Shown piece after piece: positions 22,573-34,501 of a DNA stretch of 64,000 bases. The notes beneath the pieces are model-generated. The model was not told the origin of the DNA and did no database searches. It saw only the letters and a program-made list of their open reading frames with translations. The stretch comes from Ulota crispa (lineage: Eukaryota > Streptophyta > Bryopsida > Orthotrichales > Orthotrichaceae). The position numbers and the translations under genes were made by a program. Position 1 is the stretch's first letter; each line of letters begins with the position of its first letter. The stretch is taken from positions 16,240,868 to 16,304,867 of the forward strand of contig OY987246.1 in assembly GCA_963920765.1 (NCBI GenBank). The letters are read 5' to 3'.

Positions 22573-25311
22573 ACTAGTAACATACTACAGTTTTTCTTTC
22601 TCTTGCTCAAGCTGGTAGAAAGGATCACAGCATAATTTATATAGCACCGACCTCCTTGACTATCTTAGGTTGATATACAAGCTCGGTTTACTAGTTACCA
22701 TTTGATATGTTGTAAGGTCATCTACGTCCATACAAAAAAAAATGGCTTATAAATGATCAAGCAATTATTATTCAAATTGCAAATGGGTGATATCCATCCA
22801 TGATTGTGCAGTTTTGATAATGATATATGCATATCATTGAGTTGAGGGGCGGCGGTTCACGTTATATCTCACGTCCCATGTCCCATTGAAATTTTGAGAT
22901 CTCATTGGTGTGAAGCCAAAAGTTGGGATTTGGCCTTTCACACTACATCCCAAGTCCCATCTCTTGGTTGATTGCATTTCATTTGTGTGACAACATTTGT
23001 TGGAATTCATGCCAAAGAAGGTGGAATTTCACTCAAACTTTGGGTCAACAACTTTTTTAGACCCAAATTTTAGTGCAAGTCCCACCTATAATTTTAACAT
23101 GAATATTCATAGCTTTCTTTAGTGCAAGTCCCACCTATAATTTTAACATGAATATTCATAGCTTTCTTTAGTAGTCCTTTTTACCTTAACCCAATTCAAT
23201 TGAGATTTTGAGATGGGACTTAGAACGTAGTGTATATTGACCCTAAGTTCAAGTCATGCTAATTATTTTTTGATTTTATGTGGACTTTAGCTTCAGGACA
23301 ACGGTACTCATGTACCATGCTTCTCGATTGTTAAATTTTTGTTTTAAATTCTTGATTTTGAATTTGAACTAGGTTTTTAGATTTGAGAACTACCAAAATG
23401 AAACTCCTCCAAGTCAAGGGTTATATTTGTTTGAAATCTTAAAAAGAACTCCTTTGAAGGATGTCTATAACCATGTTTTAGTAGTGTAGAAAAGTATGAA
23501 AATTTGGGATAACCTAAAAAATTAGTTTACACTGTGATGTTTTACATTGTAGTATATGTCAATGATGAAATTTTCAAAAACGCAGCCACGTCATATTTAT
23601 GGATTCAACTTTTTTTTCTTTTTTTTCAAGATTTGCCGTATCTTTTAAATCTTTGGAAAAATATTGGAGATTGTGCAACTTATGTTAGGTATATGACTGG
23701 ATTTTTTAAAAACAGTTTGCTTTTACTGAAATACATAATGGCAAAGTGAACAGAAATTGAACGATTTTTAAGTTTGACTATGTAGTCATGGACTTTATCA
23801 TTACGAGATTGATGATCTTTTTCGAGCCAACAAAAAATGGTAGAAAATGTTATTGTCTGATTCTACAAGAAATTAGAAATTTAAACACCCTAGAAGAAGT
23901 TTAATTGCATAGCCCATTATTTGGTTGTTATAACTTGAAATTTGATCAATGCTTCAATCCCACTATGGTCTTAATCCCTAACTAAAAATAAGGATTGATT
24001 GCCTAACATGAGAACTTTTGGTGTTTATAGAAGCACTTTCTAAAATTGGATGAGGTTTGAAAGTTTATTGTGACTTCGGATAGTTGTAAGATCTCGTATG
24101 TTTGTTTGTTTTTAAAAATACGTGAACAAATTTACTCCATTAGAGTATTAGATCAAAAGATTGTAGTGTTCAAATTTATAAAACTCTTTTGGGACTATAT
24201 GTTAAATCAAAATTATCAACAAACAACAATTTTTTCACTAGGCAAAACACAAAATAAATAAACTCTCAAACCAAAATTTCGATTAGAATAAATCCTCTTT
24301 CAAAACAATAAGGTTAGAGGAGCTAATAAATAATGTGGGAGAGGAGGGCAGAGAATCAATATATTAAGAGTAGCTAGCTTTGTTGCCTACCCTCTCCATT
24401 AGAGTAAAAGTGGGTTTGATATTTTAATATGACCAGTGGCTGTTTGGAGGCTTGTCTCCATCTTTTCAAGACACCATCTTTCCAAGTTCAATAGAGTCAT
24501 AGTAAGTCGTAGTCCTTCTTTATAATTTCTCACGCAGTCAATATTTCACCAAATTTAAAATAATTACATATTTGAAAAGCTTAGAAAAAGGAGAAATTTT
24601 TGTTAAAGTTTGACGTAAACCTAATAAACAAAAGTGTTAGAAAAAAAACATTTGAAAAAAAATTCTAGTTATGATTTATATGCTTTTAAAATCATTACAA
24701 GTTTGTCAACAATTTACAACTAGCATATTCTCAATCTATTCTCAATGTACAACATGCTAGCTTGACTTGAGACAATTTCAAGTTTTAAAAGGTAGTTAAA
24801 AACCACAAAGATGTTAATGATGTTGATAAAAGTGGATAAATATGGCATACTCATTTATGCAAAATCGCATTTGATATGGATTAAAAGTATGAAATAAGAA
24901 TAATTTACTTCTCAAATTCTAATTTGTTTTATCCCCTAAGCTGGCTTTTCAAATATGTAATCACTTTTAAATTTGATGAAAGAATTGAAGAATTGAATGT
25001 ATGGGAGGCGTTTTGAAAAGGACTATGACTTACTGTCCAGGAGGACTCTATATTATTCATATCAATATGTAGATTTGAGGTGGACAAGTGCATATGTAAA
25101 TCTCGTTCCTAATTTGCAGTTGCTCAAACGTCTGTGTGCGCAAAGAGATTAATTCAAAGTCTAATAATCCATAAATGAATTCAAAATTTCCAAAATTTGG
25201 TCTTCAAGAAGTAAAATTCTAAATCTATATATTTTTTACCAAATACAAAATTAAGTGTTTCCACTCTAAGTCCACATAATGTTATGAAGAGTACATCAAA
25301 CCAAGAAACTA
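22573..25311. other. Intergenic spacer downstream of the Ole e 1-type gene
   Basis: 3'UTR, then AT-rich spacer. No clear polyadenylation hexamer stands out in the first 200 bp. Apart from a 49-bp tandem duplication at 23070, I see only short unsupported open frames. Confidence 0.5.
23070..23167. repeat. Perfect 49-bp tandem duplication
   Basis: The block starting ttagtgcaagtcccacctat at 23070 is repeated without change from 23119. Identical copies suggest a recent slippage or assembly event. Confidence 0.85.
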
Positions 25312-25798
25312 AGCTTGGTCGACTGCACACATGTCAATGCGGGCTAGGGTGGAAAAGCTTGGCATTTTTTACAAACAACGGTAAAAGTAATAACTACCCT
25401 CTACTTTGACATTGAACAATATATAGGGAGAGCCAAAAGTAAATAAAAAGGTAGCCAAATAAAATGTGAAAAAATTCCATTAAAATTTACAAAAATTGAC
25501 TAAAAATTGACTAAACATTTGTTTTTTTACAAATTATAGTGTAAGTATATAGGCAATATCTAGTGTATACACTAAAAACCCGGTTGAAAATGAAAAATGT
25601 GGGATTTTTGCCAGAGAAACTCAAAATCTTCCCGCACTCTGCTCTTTAGTGGTCCAAGATTGAAGCAAGGTATCTGAATGCAAACATGAATTTAAAATTC
25701 CCAAACTCATTTTCTAAATTCTTACATTTATGCAGGAAAATCAAAGCTTTTCCACCTAGGCCCCACATCAACATATGTGCATTGCAATAAACCAAGCC
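25312..25798. mobile_element. MITE with GACTGCACA-type ends, copy 1
   Basis: The left end (gcttggtcgactgcacac, then ggtggaaaagctt) pairs with the right end (agcttttccacc, then tgtgcattgc, then aaccaagcc). It stands next to a second copy at 25809, separated by the word aagaaact, which also flanks the outer sides. Confidence 0.55.
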
Positions 25799-25808
25799 AA
25801 GAAACTAG

Positions 25809-26095
25809 GGCTTAGTCTACTGCACATACAACAATGTGGGGCCGTGTGAGAAACCTCAAGTTTTTCACTTGCCAAAAAATGTGAGAGTATAACAACTGCC
25901 ATTTAGTGATTGAATTAGGTAGTTTTAAATTCATTTTTGAATTCAGAGACACTTCATTAATCTACAGCATGGAGAAGGATACAAATGAACCATAAAAATA
26001 CAAGGGACAAATTATTATCATTACCCTTCTTTGAGAAAAAACCTGAGGTTTACCACCCGGCCCCCACATCGACGTATGTGCAGTAGACTGAGCCA
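25809..26095. mobile_element. MITE with GACTGCACA-type ends, copy 2
   Basis: The left end ggcttagtctactgcacat and the right end atgtgcagtagactgagcc are clear inverted repeats, with ggggcc/ggcccc and gaaacctca/tgaggttt pairs further in. Flanked by gaaact on both sides (25801-25806; 26096-26100 reads agaaact with the preceding base), a possible target duplication. Confidence 0.65.
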
Positions 26096-26100
26096 GAAAC

Positions 26101-26780
26101 TGGGGTCTCAAAAAGTTGGAAGGCGGGGCACCACATATGCTGCACATATCAAAATTTCGATTCCCAATGAATCAAATGCGCAAAGTTGGTCACCATTTAC
26201 CATGTTACCTAATTTAGTGTTTACTTTTGTTTAGACATCAATTCATTTGATTTTCTTTAAATTCTTGTTGAAAAGAGAAAATCTCCCATTGACTGCTGGA
26301 ATGCAAGAAACTGCAAGTCCCTGCAATTTTAGAATGAGCATACAAGCATGGAACAATTCGAACTTGGTGTAGGTAGAAAGAGGACACAACCTCGATTAAA
26401 TCAAGCGGAAAGAAGTAGTAAAAACATGTAGGATTTTGAATACGGTAATGTAAAAGATTGATCACACAGATGATGTTTGATTAACGAGAAAGGACTTAAG
26501 TACAATGTATCGAGACTCTATCAAGAAATGACTAAACGAACTTCTAACTGACTGCGTACATAATCCTATTCTACGGTGTATGCTATTCTATGGTGTATGA
26601 AGGGATGTGGACTGTATATCCAACAAAACAGATAACATCTCCACTCCAAAATTGCTAGAAATTGTAATTGGTAACCAGCTGCAACCACTGTTTTGCAAGG
26701 GTTGGGTTTCAGGGTTCCCATTGCCCGTTGAAGCAATTCAATGAAACCAAAATATTTTTCTCACTTTAGGAGTAAGCTTA
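26101..26780. other. Intergenic spacer
   Basis: A short direct repeat (ctattctacggtgtatg then ctattctatggtgtatg) lies at 26567-26600. No gene seen. Confidence 0.5.
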
Positions 26781-27083
26781 GTTACACCTCCTCCAATAAT
26801 GAAACTTCTATGAAGAATGAAAAGTTGTGGACTAAAAATAGAAGTCAATGGGAGTATTTCTTTGTGAAGAAGGTGTAACTCTCCTTTTTTGAGCATTGGA
26901 GAACGGAGATTGGGATTATTTAAAAAATGGTGTTGTGGTAAGAAAGCAAGTTGCATTCACACACTCAATCAAATTCTCCAACTATAAGGAGGGTGAAAGC
27001 AAGAGGAGCAAGATAAAAAAGAGAGATGCATCAATAAAAACTTCACATGCTAAAACTTCTTCACTCCCATTTTTCTCTTTTAA

Positions 27084-28789
27084 CCCCTAAATGCTTGAGG
27101 AATTTGGGTGTCTACAAAACTTTGAGACCTTGCCACAAGCAAAGATTTTGATTTTTTTTAAGATTATTTTGGAGAAATTTCAATTTGAAGTTAGCTTCAA
27201 TGTCCAATTTGAATTTCCTTCATACCACATTTCAATTGATTTTGGTGGAAGCTATATTTCAAGCATGTCTCTAGCGCATCAAAAATTGTGATGAATATTG
27301 TCACTAAAGAGCTTATGACAAGTTACCACATTGGAAGATGGGTAGTAAGTTGAGAATAAAGTGAAGATTTCCCTTGGGCACTACCTTGGGTAATGAGGGC
27401 CCTTTTACTAAAACTTCATCATCTAGCAAAATCTAGATGTGTTTTTGCGCTAGTTTCACTTGAACTTTTTTTGATACAAATTAGAATTCATTCACCGTTG
27501 AAAATTCTTTCATTCAAAATGATTTTTGGTCAATCATTGAAGCTAATTACCTTTTTATTAGGTGGTAGCTCTTTGACGGTTGTATTGCAAGCTCATTTGT
27601 GAAATTATGATCATGGATTTGGAAGGGGAGTCATTAGTTTTGAAGTAACAACAAGTACTAAATCATCATAAGTGGCAGTTTCCCAATTTTGCACTCAAAA
27701 GTTACCAATTTGCACAACAAAATTTGGGCGGCTTCATAAAAAATGGAAAATTTTGTACTCATCCACATTCAATCACATATATCTTAACATCCGTGTGAGT
27801 TTTTTGAATTTTTTTGGCAACACCATCTAAAAGCCTTGAAGTTTGAGATCATACGGTTACACTTTTCTATTAATGCTTAACCCTTAAATGCCCAAGAGTG
27901 TTTTTCTTGTTTTCAGAAGGTAATTTTGAAGTTTTTGAATTGTCTTTGTATGTTCATTATTAAACATCAAAACAAAATTGTAACCGTTGAATTTTGAACT
28001 TCAAGGTTTCTAGATGGCGCTACCCAAAAAGAACCCAAAATGGCCTTGCGGATTTTAAGACATTTGTGATTGAATGATGATGAGTATGGAATTTGTTGCT
28101 TTTTTTTTAGTTGCCCAAAACTTCTAATTCAAATTGGCAACTTGTGGATACAAATTGGGAGACAACCACTTAGGATGCTTTAGTGTTTATTGTTGTTGCT
28201 TCAAAACCAATTGCCCCTCTTCCAAATCCATGACCGCAATTTCACAAATGAGCTTGCAATGCAACTGTCAAAACGCAACCATCTAATACAAAGAAATTTT
28301 CAACTTCAATTATTGACCAAAAATCATTATGAATGAAAGAAATTTCAATGGTGAAAGGATCCTAATTTCTATAACAAAGACATTCCAAGTGAAATTAGTC
28401 CAAAAGCACTTTTAGATTTTGTTAGATGTCAAATTTTTAGTAAAAAGGCCCTTATTGCCCAAAGGAGTGCCCAAGGGAAATCTTCACCTTTTGTTGAACT
28501 TGATGCCCGTCTTTTCAATGTGGCAACTTCTCATAGGCTCTATGACACTATTCACAACACTATTCATGACACTATTCACAACACTATTCACAACAAAAAA
28601 TGTAACCTTCCACCAAAAACAAATGGAAAAAGATATGGAGGAAGTTGAATTTGAACGGTGAAGCTAACTTCAATGCGCAACTTTTCCACAAAAAAACCTC
28701 AAAACAATAAAATTTGTAACTTCAACAAGGTTTCAAAGTTTCTTGAAATTTTTTGGACACCAGAATCTGGTGCCTTGGGCATTTAGGGG
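27084..28789. mobile_element. TTAA-flanked foldback element D5
   Basis: TTAA (27080-27083) plus CCCCTAAATGCTTGAGG on the left, and CTTGGGCATTTAGGGG plus TTAA (28790-28793) on the right. Long diverged inverted arms (roughly 27084-27640 and 28200-28789) pair over most of their length; for instance ggatttggaaggggag pairs with cccctcttccaaatcc. No open frame resembling a transposase. Confidence 0.65.
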
Positions 28790-28854
28790 TTAAAAAATGA
28801 TTTCACAACTACAATTCAAAAACTTCTAAATTACCTTCCTCAGATACTTAGGAG
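27881..28854. mobile_element. Second, interlocked pair of TTAA termini
   Basis: TTAA (27877-27880) with CCCTTAAATGCCCAAG starts inside D5, while its best partner (cctcagatacttaggag, TTAA 28855-28858) lies beyond the right end of D5. Inner matches (aaggtaatttTgaagtttttg and its inverse near 28815-28838) support the pairing. The two pairs therefore overlap instead of nesting. Confidence 0.45.
28543..28594. repeat. 12-bp tandem repeat
   Basis: Four to five copies of acactattcac(a/g)a inside the right arm of D5. Open in one frame but not a gene. Confidence 0.7.
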
Positions 28855-28963
28855 TTAAAGATGAAGAAAAACTTCTCAATCTTTGCAAAATGGAGGTATA
28901 AATATAAAAGTGTGTCGTATCCTCATACTCTGAAGATTGAGAATGAGGTGAAGAAGGTGTAAC

Positions 28964-29231
28964 TACCCCTTTTGATCTGTTCCATTCTTGGGAATTGCAA
29001 AGTTGGTAGAGATGCCATAACCTGGAGGTCAGAACTAAGGTGCCAAATTCTCACTGGACAATGACCGGACAATGACCACGCCGTCAAAAAGGGCTGAAAC
29101 GTAAGGCAGAGGTGAGCCCCATTTCCTTAGGGTGGTCCCTGATGTGTTTCCCTGGTAGGCACTGTATTGCTTTAGCATAGAAAAGGACCATAAAAAACAG
29201 CATCACAACTCTCGTACAATCTCGTCCCTAG
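28964..29231. other. Spacer of mixed composition
   Basis: GC is somewhat higher at 29030-29160 (accggacaatgaccacgcc). No feature that I can name. Confidence 0.4.
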
Positions 29232-29371
29232 GGTAGACGCACCCATTAGCGAGCGTCTAAGATTTTCAACCATATGTACTGAAGATATTCATTTGAGTTC
29301 TAAAATGAATATCCTAAGTATGTAAGGGTCAGAATTCAGACCCGCTCAACAATAGGTGTGTCTACTTTATT
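29232..29371. mobile_element. 140-bp MITE
   Basis: The ends ggtagacgcacccattagcg and the imperfect inverse gctcaacaataggtgtgtct enclose AT-rich DNA. No clear target duplication. Confidence 0.5.
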
Positions 29372-29424
29372 AGTGCTCATAAATGTGGCAACACATTGCA
29401 AAACTTTTACCAAAAAGATTTTAG

Positions 29425-29727
29425 AGTATCTTCAAAGCTGTCCTTGTAAAGTTTGACACACTTTAAGCATGAATGATAATTGCTCTTGGTCCCTCAAAAT
29501 TCTCTCATGACACTCCATCCTAAAGTGTCAAAACAATGTCCTTTCAAAACATTCTTAATTTTAAGTTTAGTGAGTTTTATTCTATATTTTCTTGGGTAAG
29601 AGGTCAAATGACTATTCATAGGACACATTTGAAGTGCAAGAATGGAGATCAATAATTTTAAGGGTTTTTCAAAAATAGATGTAATATGTTGAAGTGTCAA
29701 GTTTGAAATGCAACATTAAAGATGCTC
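29425..29727. mobile_element. PIF/Harbinger-type MITE, GAGCA family copy 1
   Basis: The ends are gagtatcttcaaag and aaagatgctc, flanked by TTA on both sides (29422-29424 and 29728-29730). The interior (taagtttagtgagttttatt, then gactattcataggaca) aligns with 34650-34700 of the copy at 34502. Confidence 0.7.
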
Positions 29728-29730
29728 TTA

Positions 29731-30078
29731 TAGATGCAGAAAATGGTGACTTACAGCAGTCTAAAAGTTGAACTCTTAACACATTTAGCATAGTTCTTAT
29801 CAACTTGAGCTAATTATGAAAATCACATTTGGGATCACTGATCCCTAATCCTCCATACAAAAGTAATTGGTTATTATTTATCCCTAATAGTGCCTGGTCA
29901 AGCGGGAATGCACATTCAAAGCTTTTGAAACAACATGAACTGTGGGTAGAGAAGAATCGACACATAAGATCTTCACTTTTGTGCAAGTTTTCCTTTTCTT
30001 TCCATCTACAAGCGAATTGATCCAATCTTGCACTAGAATTATGAAGCAACAGTGATCAAGGTAGTCACATTAGGAATA
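29731..30078. other. Spacer, no feature seen
   Basis: AT-rich DNA between two elements. The 80-codon open frames overlapping on both strands are not supported. Confidence 0.45.
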
Positions 30079-30555
30079 GTCGCATCTTCTTCTCAGAGAA
30101 TGAAATTTCTATGAAGAATGAGAAGTAGTGGAGTGGAAATAAAAGCCAACAAGAGCACTTTCCATGAAGAAGGTGAGAGCAGGATTTAATTTTTGATTTT
30201 GTCAGGGTAGAGCAACCCGCACCCCAGAATGCGGGCTGGTAAGGAAAGTTTGGCTTGAATTAGAACAAATGAATGATATACAAAAGTTCATCCAAACAAC
30301 TGCTAATATAAGCTACTTTCATTCAAAATCTAGCAAATTGGGATTTTGCTCAGGAAGGATATGGCAATTTCATCCATTTTTTCATACAAAAATCTTAGTG
30401 TAAAGGTAGCCAGCTAACCTTCAAGGTAAGATTTAGGCAAAAATTTGCCAAGAAATTAAATGCTGGATGAGATTCCCCTTTTGTGAGCGTTGGAGAATAG
30501 AGAATGAGTTTACCTAAAAAATGGTGATGCATTAAGAAAAAAAAAACTCAATTAA

Positions 30556-31468
30556 CCCCTAAAGGCTCAAGGAGCCCACTTTGGGCTTTATGAGAACTTG
30601 GGCAGACTCTCTTGACTTCATAATTTGGAAAATTTTCATGAATTTTTTAGGATGGATGCTACTCATCATAATCTATGTGTGAAGCTTTGTTTCATGTTGT
30701 TCTGATAAGTAATGCAAAAGTTATAAGGTTTTTTCAATTTCAATGTCAAACCAGGCAGCAAAAAATATATTCTAAAATTTTATTTTTATTTTTTATAGAA
30801 TTTCATAAATTGATACCCACTCAAAAAAAGTTGAATCACTCAATTCCAAATAACGAGGTAAGAGTTAAAAGGAATTTTATTTTGCGGGCAATGAAGGTAG
30901 GAAGAGGGTAGAAAAAACATATAAAGTTATCTTTTAATCTCAACTTTGAAAATTCTCAAATGAAAATGAAAATTGAAGTTATTAATTGTCTGTTAGAGCA
31001 TTCTCACCATTGGGATTAATGATTTTCAAATTCTTCCAAAACTTATTAGCATATTAGTTATATTTTTCATTCATCAATATCTTTCACTTTACAATTTTTG
31101 TAAAAATGAATCCAAAATTTTTTTTTGTCTAATTTTTTAATATATGCTTTCAACCCCTTTTCCAACATATTGCAAAAATTGCACAAGAAATACAACATAC
31201 AAGTTTTTCTCTAAAAAGTTTGAAAAACAACATTTCACCTTTTGGAAGGACTAGAAAAGCCCACATTTTGAAGTTTAGGCACATTGATCTTGCAATTGGT
31301 GGGGATATTCATTTTGAAATTTTGGGACAATGTACTTGTGCAAGTCAACCAAATGATCATACGGTCGGATTTGTTAAAATGTTAAGTTTCAATGAAGATT
31401 TTGACCTTGCTTTGGGGACTAGTATTTTGAAGCAATTTTGGGCCTCTAAACACAAAAGAATTTAAGGG
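30556..31468. mobile_element. TTAA-flanked element D6
   Basis: TTAA (30552-30555) with CCCCTAAAGGCTC at the left and TTTAAGGG with TTAA (31469-31472) at the right. The 913-bp interior is not palindromic as in D1 and has no recognisable gene. The flanking host sequence is continuous in E1, supporting a genuine insertion. Confidence 0.65.
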
Positions 31469-31726
31469 TTAAGGTTTCCAACTACAAGGAGGGTGAAAGC
31501 AAGAAGAAAAAAGATATGCATTGGTAAGAACTTCGCAGGCAAAAACTTCATCACTTCCATTCTCCTCCTTTGGAGGTGAAGAAAAAAACTTCTCAATCTT
31601 CAAAAGATGGAGCCTTTGCAAATCAAGGAGAGAGTGTCACATCTTGTTATTTGAAGATGAATTCCTAAATGGCCCAGCATTAGAAAGAAAATGTGTCTTA
31701 AATAACAAGTCCACAACAATTGCAAA

Positions 31727-31772
31727 TGTCCTAAACAACTATACAATGACTTAATTATAGTTGTTTAGGACA
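31727..31772. other. Perfect 17-bp-stem hairpin
   Basis: TGTCCTAAACAACTATA and its exact inverse are separated by 12 nt. It may be an inner fold of an unidentified element within E2. Confidence 0.7.
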
Positions 31773-32070
31773 TGTTTTTCTTCTAGTGCAAGCAACAAGA
31801 TTTGGGTGTGTATAAAACTTTGACGATGTATAAAACCTTATCAAATCACTATTTTCAATATTTTTTTCAGTATAAGTTTGTCTTGAAGTCTTTTTTCAAC
31901 ATCAAAATTCTAATTTTGAAATGAAATTTGATGATTTTTTATTACTCAAGATTTTGCACAAGGGTGTCCACTGCAATTTTGAGTTTTTTGGTGTTGGGAG
32001 ATCTTGAAAATGAGCCTCAAATACACTAGAGCTTGGAAAAAAATTCACATTAGAAATCCATTTGAAAAAA

Positions 32071-32381
32071 GGAAAAATTTCATGGATACCCTTGAAGTTT
32101 GCAGTAACTTCACATATACTCCTATTTTTTCAGAAACTTCACAGATGCCCCTAGACCAAAATTTTCAAGTGTTTTTTTGATGTGCATGCCAGTTTTTTTC
32201 TTCCTTGTGCGCGCGCATAACAAGAAAGAAGTAATGTGCACACAAAGGAAGAAGGGAAGTGACATGCACAATAAAAAAAACACTTGAAAATTATGGTCCA
32301 AGGGTATCTGTGAAATTTCTGAAAAAGTAGGGGTATCTATGAAATCATGGCAAACTTCAAGGGTATCCATGAAATTTTCCC
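32071..32381. mobile_element. Mutator-like MITE with long inverted repeats, copy 2
   Basis: Same family as 4993-5303, with arms of about 150 bp. It is flanked by an exact 9-bp duplication, ttgaaaaaa (32062-32070 and 32382-32390). Confidence 0.85.
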
Positions 32382-32765
32382 TTGAAAAAAACATAGGAGT
32401 AGATTTTTAAAACTGTAAATTGATTAAAGGTAGATATGTAATGACTTTTAACCTCTTACTATTTTGGTGATCAACTTTTTAGATTTGACATGTGAAATGA
32501 GGATTGGAAGACTTCAAATCACTTTTGCAATTTTAACACCCTCATGTTCAAGCATTATAATCTTTCAAACTAGAAGTGAAATTGTTGTGTTTTCCTTCCC
32601 ATGTAATCTCTAACATGTTTAATTTAAAATTGTATGATTACAATTTAAAAAGACTTAATGAAATTTATGAGAAGATTGGTTGATTGTTCAATTTCATAAA
32701 AATTCCAAGAAGTTCATAAAGGCCTTGGGCATTTAGGACTAAGAATGAGATGAAGAAGGTGTGAT

Positions 32766-33178
32766 TACCCCTATTGCTACAAAATAATCAAAATTTATTG
32801 ACTACACTGCAAGGAAGGAGGCTCTGCATTGACAAAAGCTACCTCTAGAAAGTATGAGTAGCTTCCCTGAAAAAAGGAGCCATTGCTACAAGGGCGGAGC
32901 CTCTTGAATATGCTTCATCCATTTTATTCAGCTCCTGCGATAAGCTCATGAAAATCGGTCATCTCTACCCGCTGGATGCCGGCTCTTGTAGGGGTTTTGT
33001 GAACAATTGCTACAGGAGAAGATTTCTAGGTCACCGAAGCATGTCAAAATTCCGGCGTTCGCTATTAAAATAGTTTGCTGTTATTGTGAAAATCAGCTTT
33101 TTGTCGAAAGTTTCAGCGTGTCCAGCGGGCAACGTGCATTGTTTTCGTGGGAATTCACGCGTACGAAAAGCGCCCATG
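32766..33178. other. Spacer of mixed composition
   Basis: GC rises at 32810-33010. Words such as 'ttgctaca' recur (32776, 32883, 33007), but I cannot define an element or a gene. Confidence 0.4.
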
Positions 33179-33180
33179 TA

Positions 33181-33808
33181 CAGTCGGGTACAGCAATCTT
33201 ACGAATTCTTTCGCAGTGAAATTTCAGCTAACAGTTCAGCAACTTTAAGAAGCCATATCTTCCTCAAAAAAATTTCAATTTTAAAACCGCAAATTGCATT
33301 GAAATCACACAGAAGAGTACTACATGATTTGATTAAAAAAACTGAAATTTTATAAATGATAAAAAAAGTTTGACTACTTCCTATATTGTGTTTATCATCT
33401 AGTACTTCCACCTCTTGCATAAATCACCGCTTGAATTGATTGGGCATACTTGCAATAAGAGTTTTTAGTTGCTCCATGAATACCTCATCCCATACTCTTT
33501 GAATGATGTGTATCATTTCTTGCTTGTTTGTTGGCCATTGGTGGTGGCATAGCTCAATCAAATTCAAGGGGTGATTTTGGCAAGAGGTGGAAGTACACTA
33601 TATAGGAAGTAACCCAATTTTTTTTATCATTTATAATCTTTCAGATTTTTTTTTATAATCAAATCATGTAGTACCCTTCAGTAGAATTCCAACGCAATTT
33701 TTGGTTTCAAAAACGGACAATTTTTGAGGAAGTTATGGTCTTTTGAAGGTCCTGAAGTTGGCTAAAATTTCACTGCAAAAAAATTTGTAAGATTACTGTA
33801 CCCGACTG
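33181..33808. mobile_element. Tc1/mariner-type foldback element, copy 2
   Basis: The termini CAGTCGGGTACAG and the exact inverse are flanked by TA (33179-33180 and 33809-33810). Inverted arms of roughly 230 bp surround a central segment of about 170 bp that encodes a transposase tail on the minus strand (separate entry). The termini are the same as those of the 9796-10663 element. Confidence 0.85.
33422..33577 (-). pseudogene. Tc1/mariner transposase C-terminal remnant
   Basis: Read on the minus strand, about 50 codons show HPLNLIELCHHQWPTNK, then IIQRVWDEV, then LIASMPNQFKR and a stop. This has the spacing of the Tc1/IS630 transposase tail: the P-D-L-N-P-I-E motif with the last catalytic residue region, a W-D helix, and the S-M-P motif near the C-terminus. 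The aspartate of the first motif is not conserved. Nothing upstream of this segment survives, because the inverted arm replaces it. This is a relic inside a foldback derivative, not a working gene. Confidence 0.6.
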
Positions 33809-33995
33809 TACTGTATACATTGGATTCTCCACCGGCCCACCAGCCTCGCGGATTTCATATTTAGTTCTTCAAGCTCCATTGATTATTGCTGATTATTGTG
33901 TTTAGGTTGCCTCAAACTACTGTAGAGAGTTATGAAAAGGGCACTGGTGGCAACAATTCAATCTACACTTGCCATCTCTAAAAATAATCATAAGT

Positions 33996-34325
33996 AAGGT
34001 ATGAGGCTCATAAACCGACCATCTAAGGGCTAAAACTGAGTTTTGGGGAGGTAGAACTTCTTGAAATAATTTTCAGTAAGTTTTACTTGATAGATAAGAG
34101 GAATTGGCATCTAACCCAAATTTTTTCATATTTTTTGGAGCTCTGAGGAATTAATTATGAAATTTTGAAGTGAAAAGGCCATACGGCTCTAAATCCGCCC
34201 ACCTCCTCAAATGTACATCTAATGTACATTACTGAAAGTTTATGAATAAGAACATGTATTGCCAAAGTTCATTTGGAGAGGTGAGCAACTTTAATGCCCT
34301 AACGGAGTTCGAGCCTCCTACCTTA
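33996..34325. mobile_element. MITE shared with 20091-20376, copy 2
   Basis: The ends aaggtatgaggctca and gagcctcctacctta are inverted. The interior aligns with copy 1 up to the inner tccgcccacctcctcaaat hairpin, after which the two diverge. Confidence 0.65.
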
Positions 34326-34501
34326 CCTTAATAATCCAAAAGTGAGAGCTCAAAACTGAGGCAACATTTAGTAGTTAACGGATACCTATTTTCTTTGTAG
34401 GTAGGATGGAATTCAAATTTTAGCCACCATTGCATTTTCAATACATTTGATTAACTGCTTTTCACCAGGTCCAAAGTGATTGTCTCTAGTTGTTGTTCTT
34501 A

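Larger units (their letters stand above)
26781..28963. mobile_element. Host element E1, split by TTAA elements
   Basis: The outer ends gttacacctcctcc and gaagaaggtgtaac form an inverted pair. Host sequence 26781-27083 and 28855-28963 aligns in order with the two outer parts of E2 (30079-32765): aaacttctatgaagaatga, ggagggtgaaagcaag, aaaaacttctcaatctt. The insertion between 27084 and 28854 is absent at the corresponding site of E2. No coding capacity. Confidence 0.6.
30079..32765. mobile_element. Host element E2, split by several insertions
   Basis: The ends gtcgcatcttcttc and gaagaaggtgtgat match the E1 termini. E2 carries D6 at 30556 and a further block (about 31640-32735) that includes the Mutator-like MITE at 32071. 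At the D6 site E1 has an uninterrupted sequence (cactcaatcaaattctccaa), so E1 and E2 act as empty-site controls for each other. Confidence 0.55.

Noticed and set aside
32122-32394. Conserved peptide (SFMDTLEVCNIFIDT-like) shared by frames at 4944, 5044, 32122 and 44801
   Set aside because: The similarity comes from the DNA of a repeated MITE read by chance in one frame, not from a protein family.
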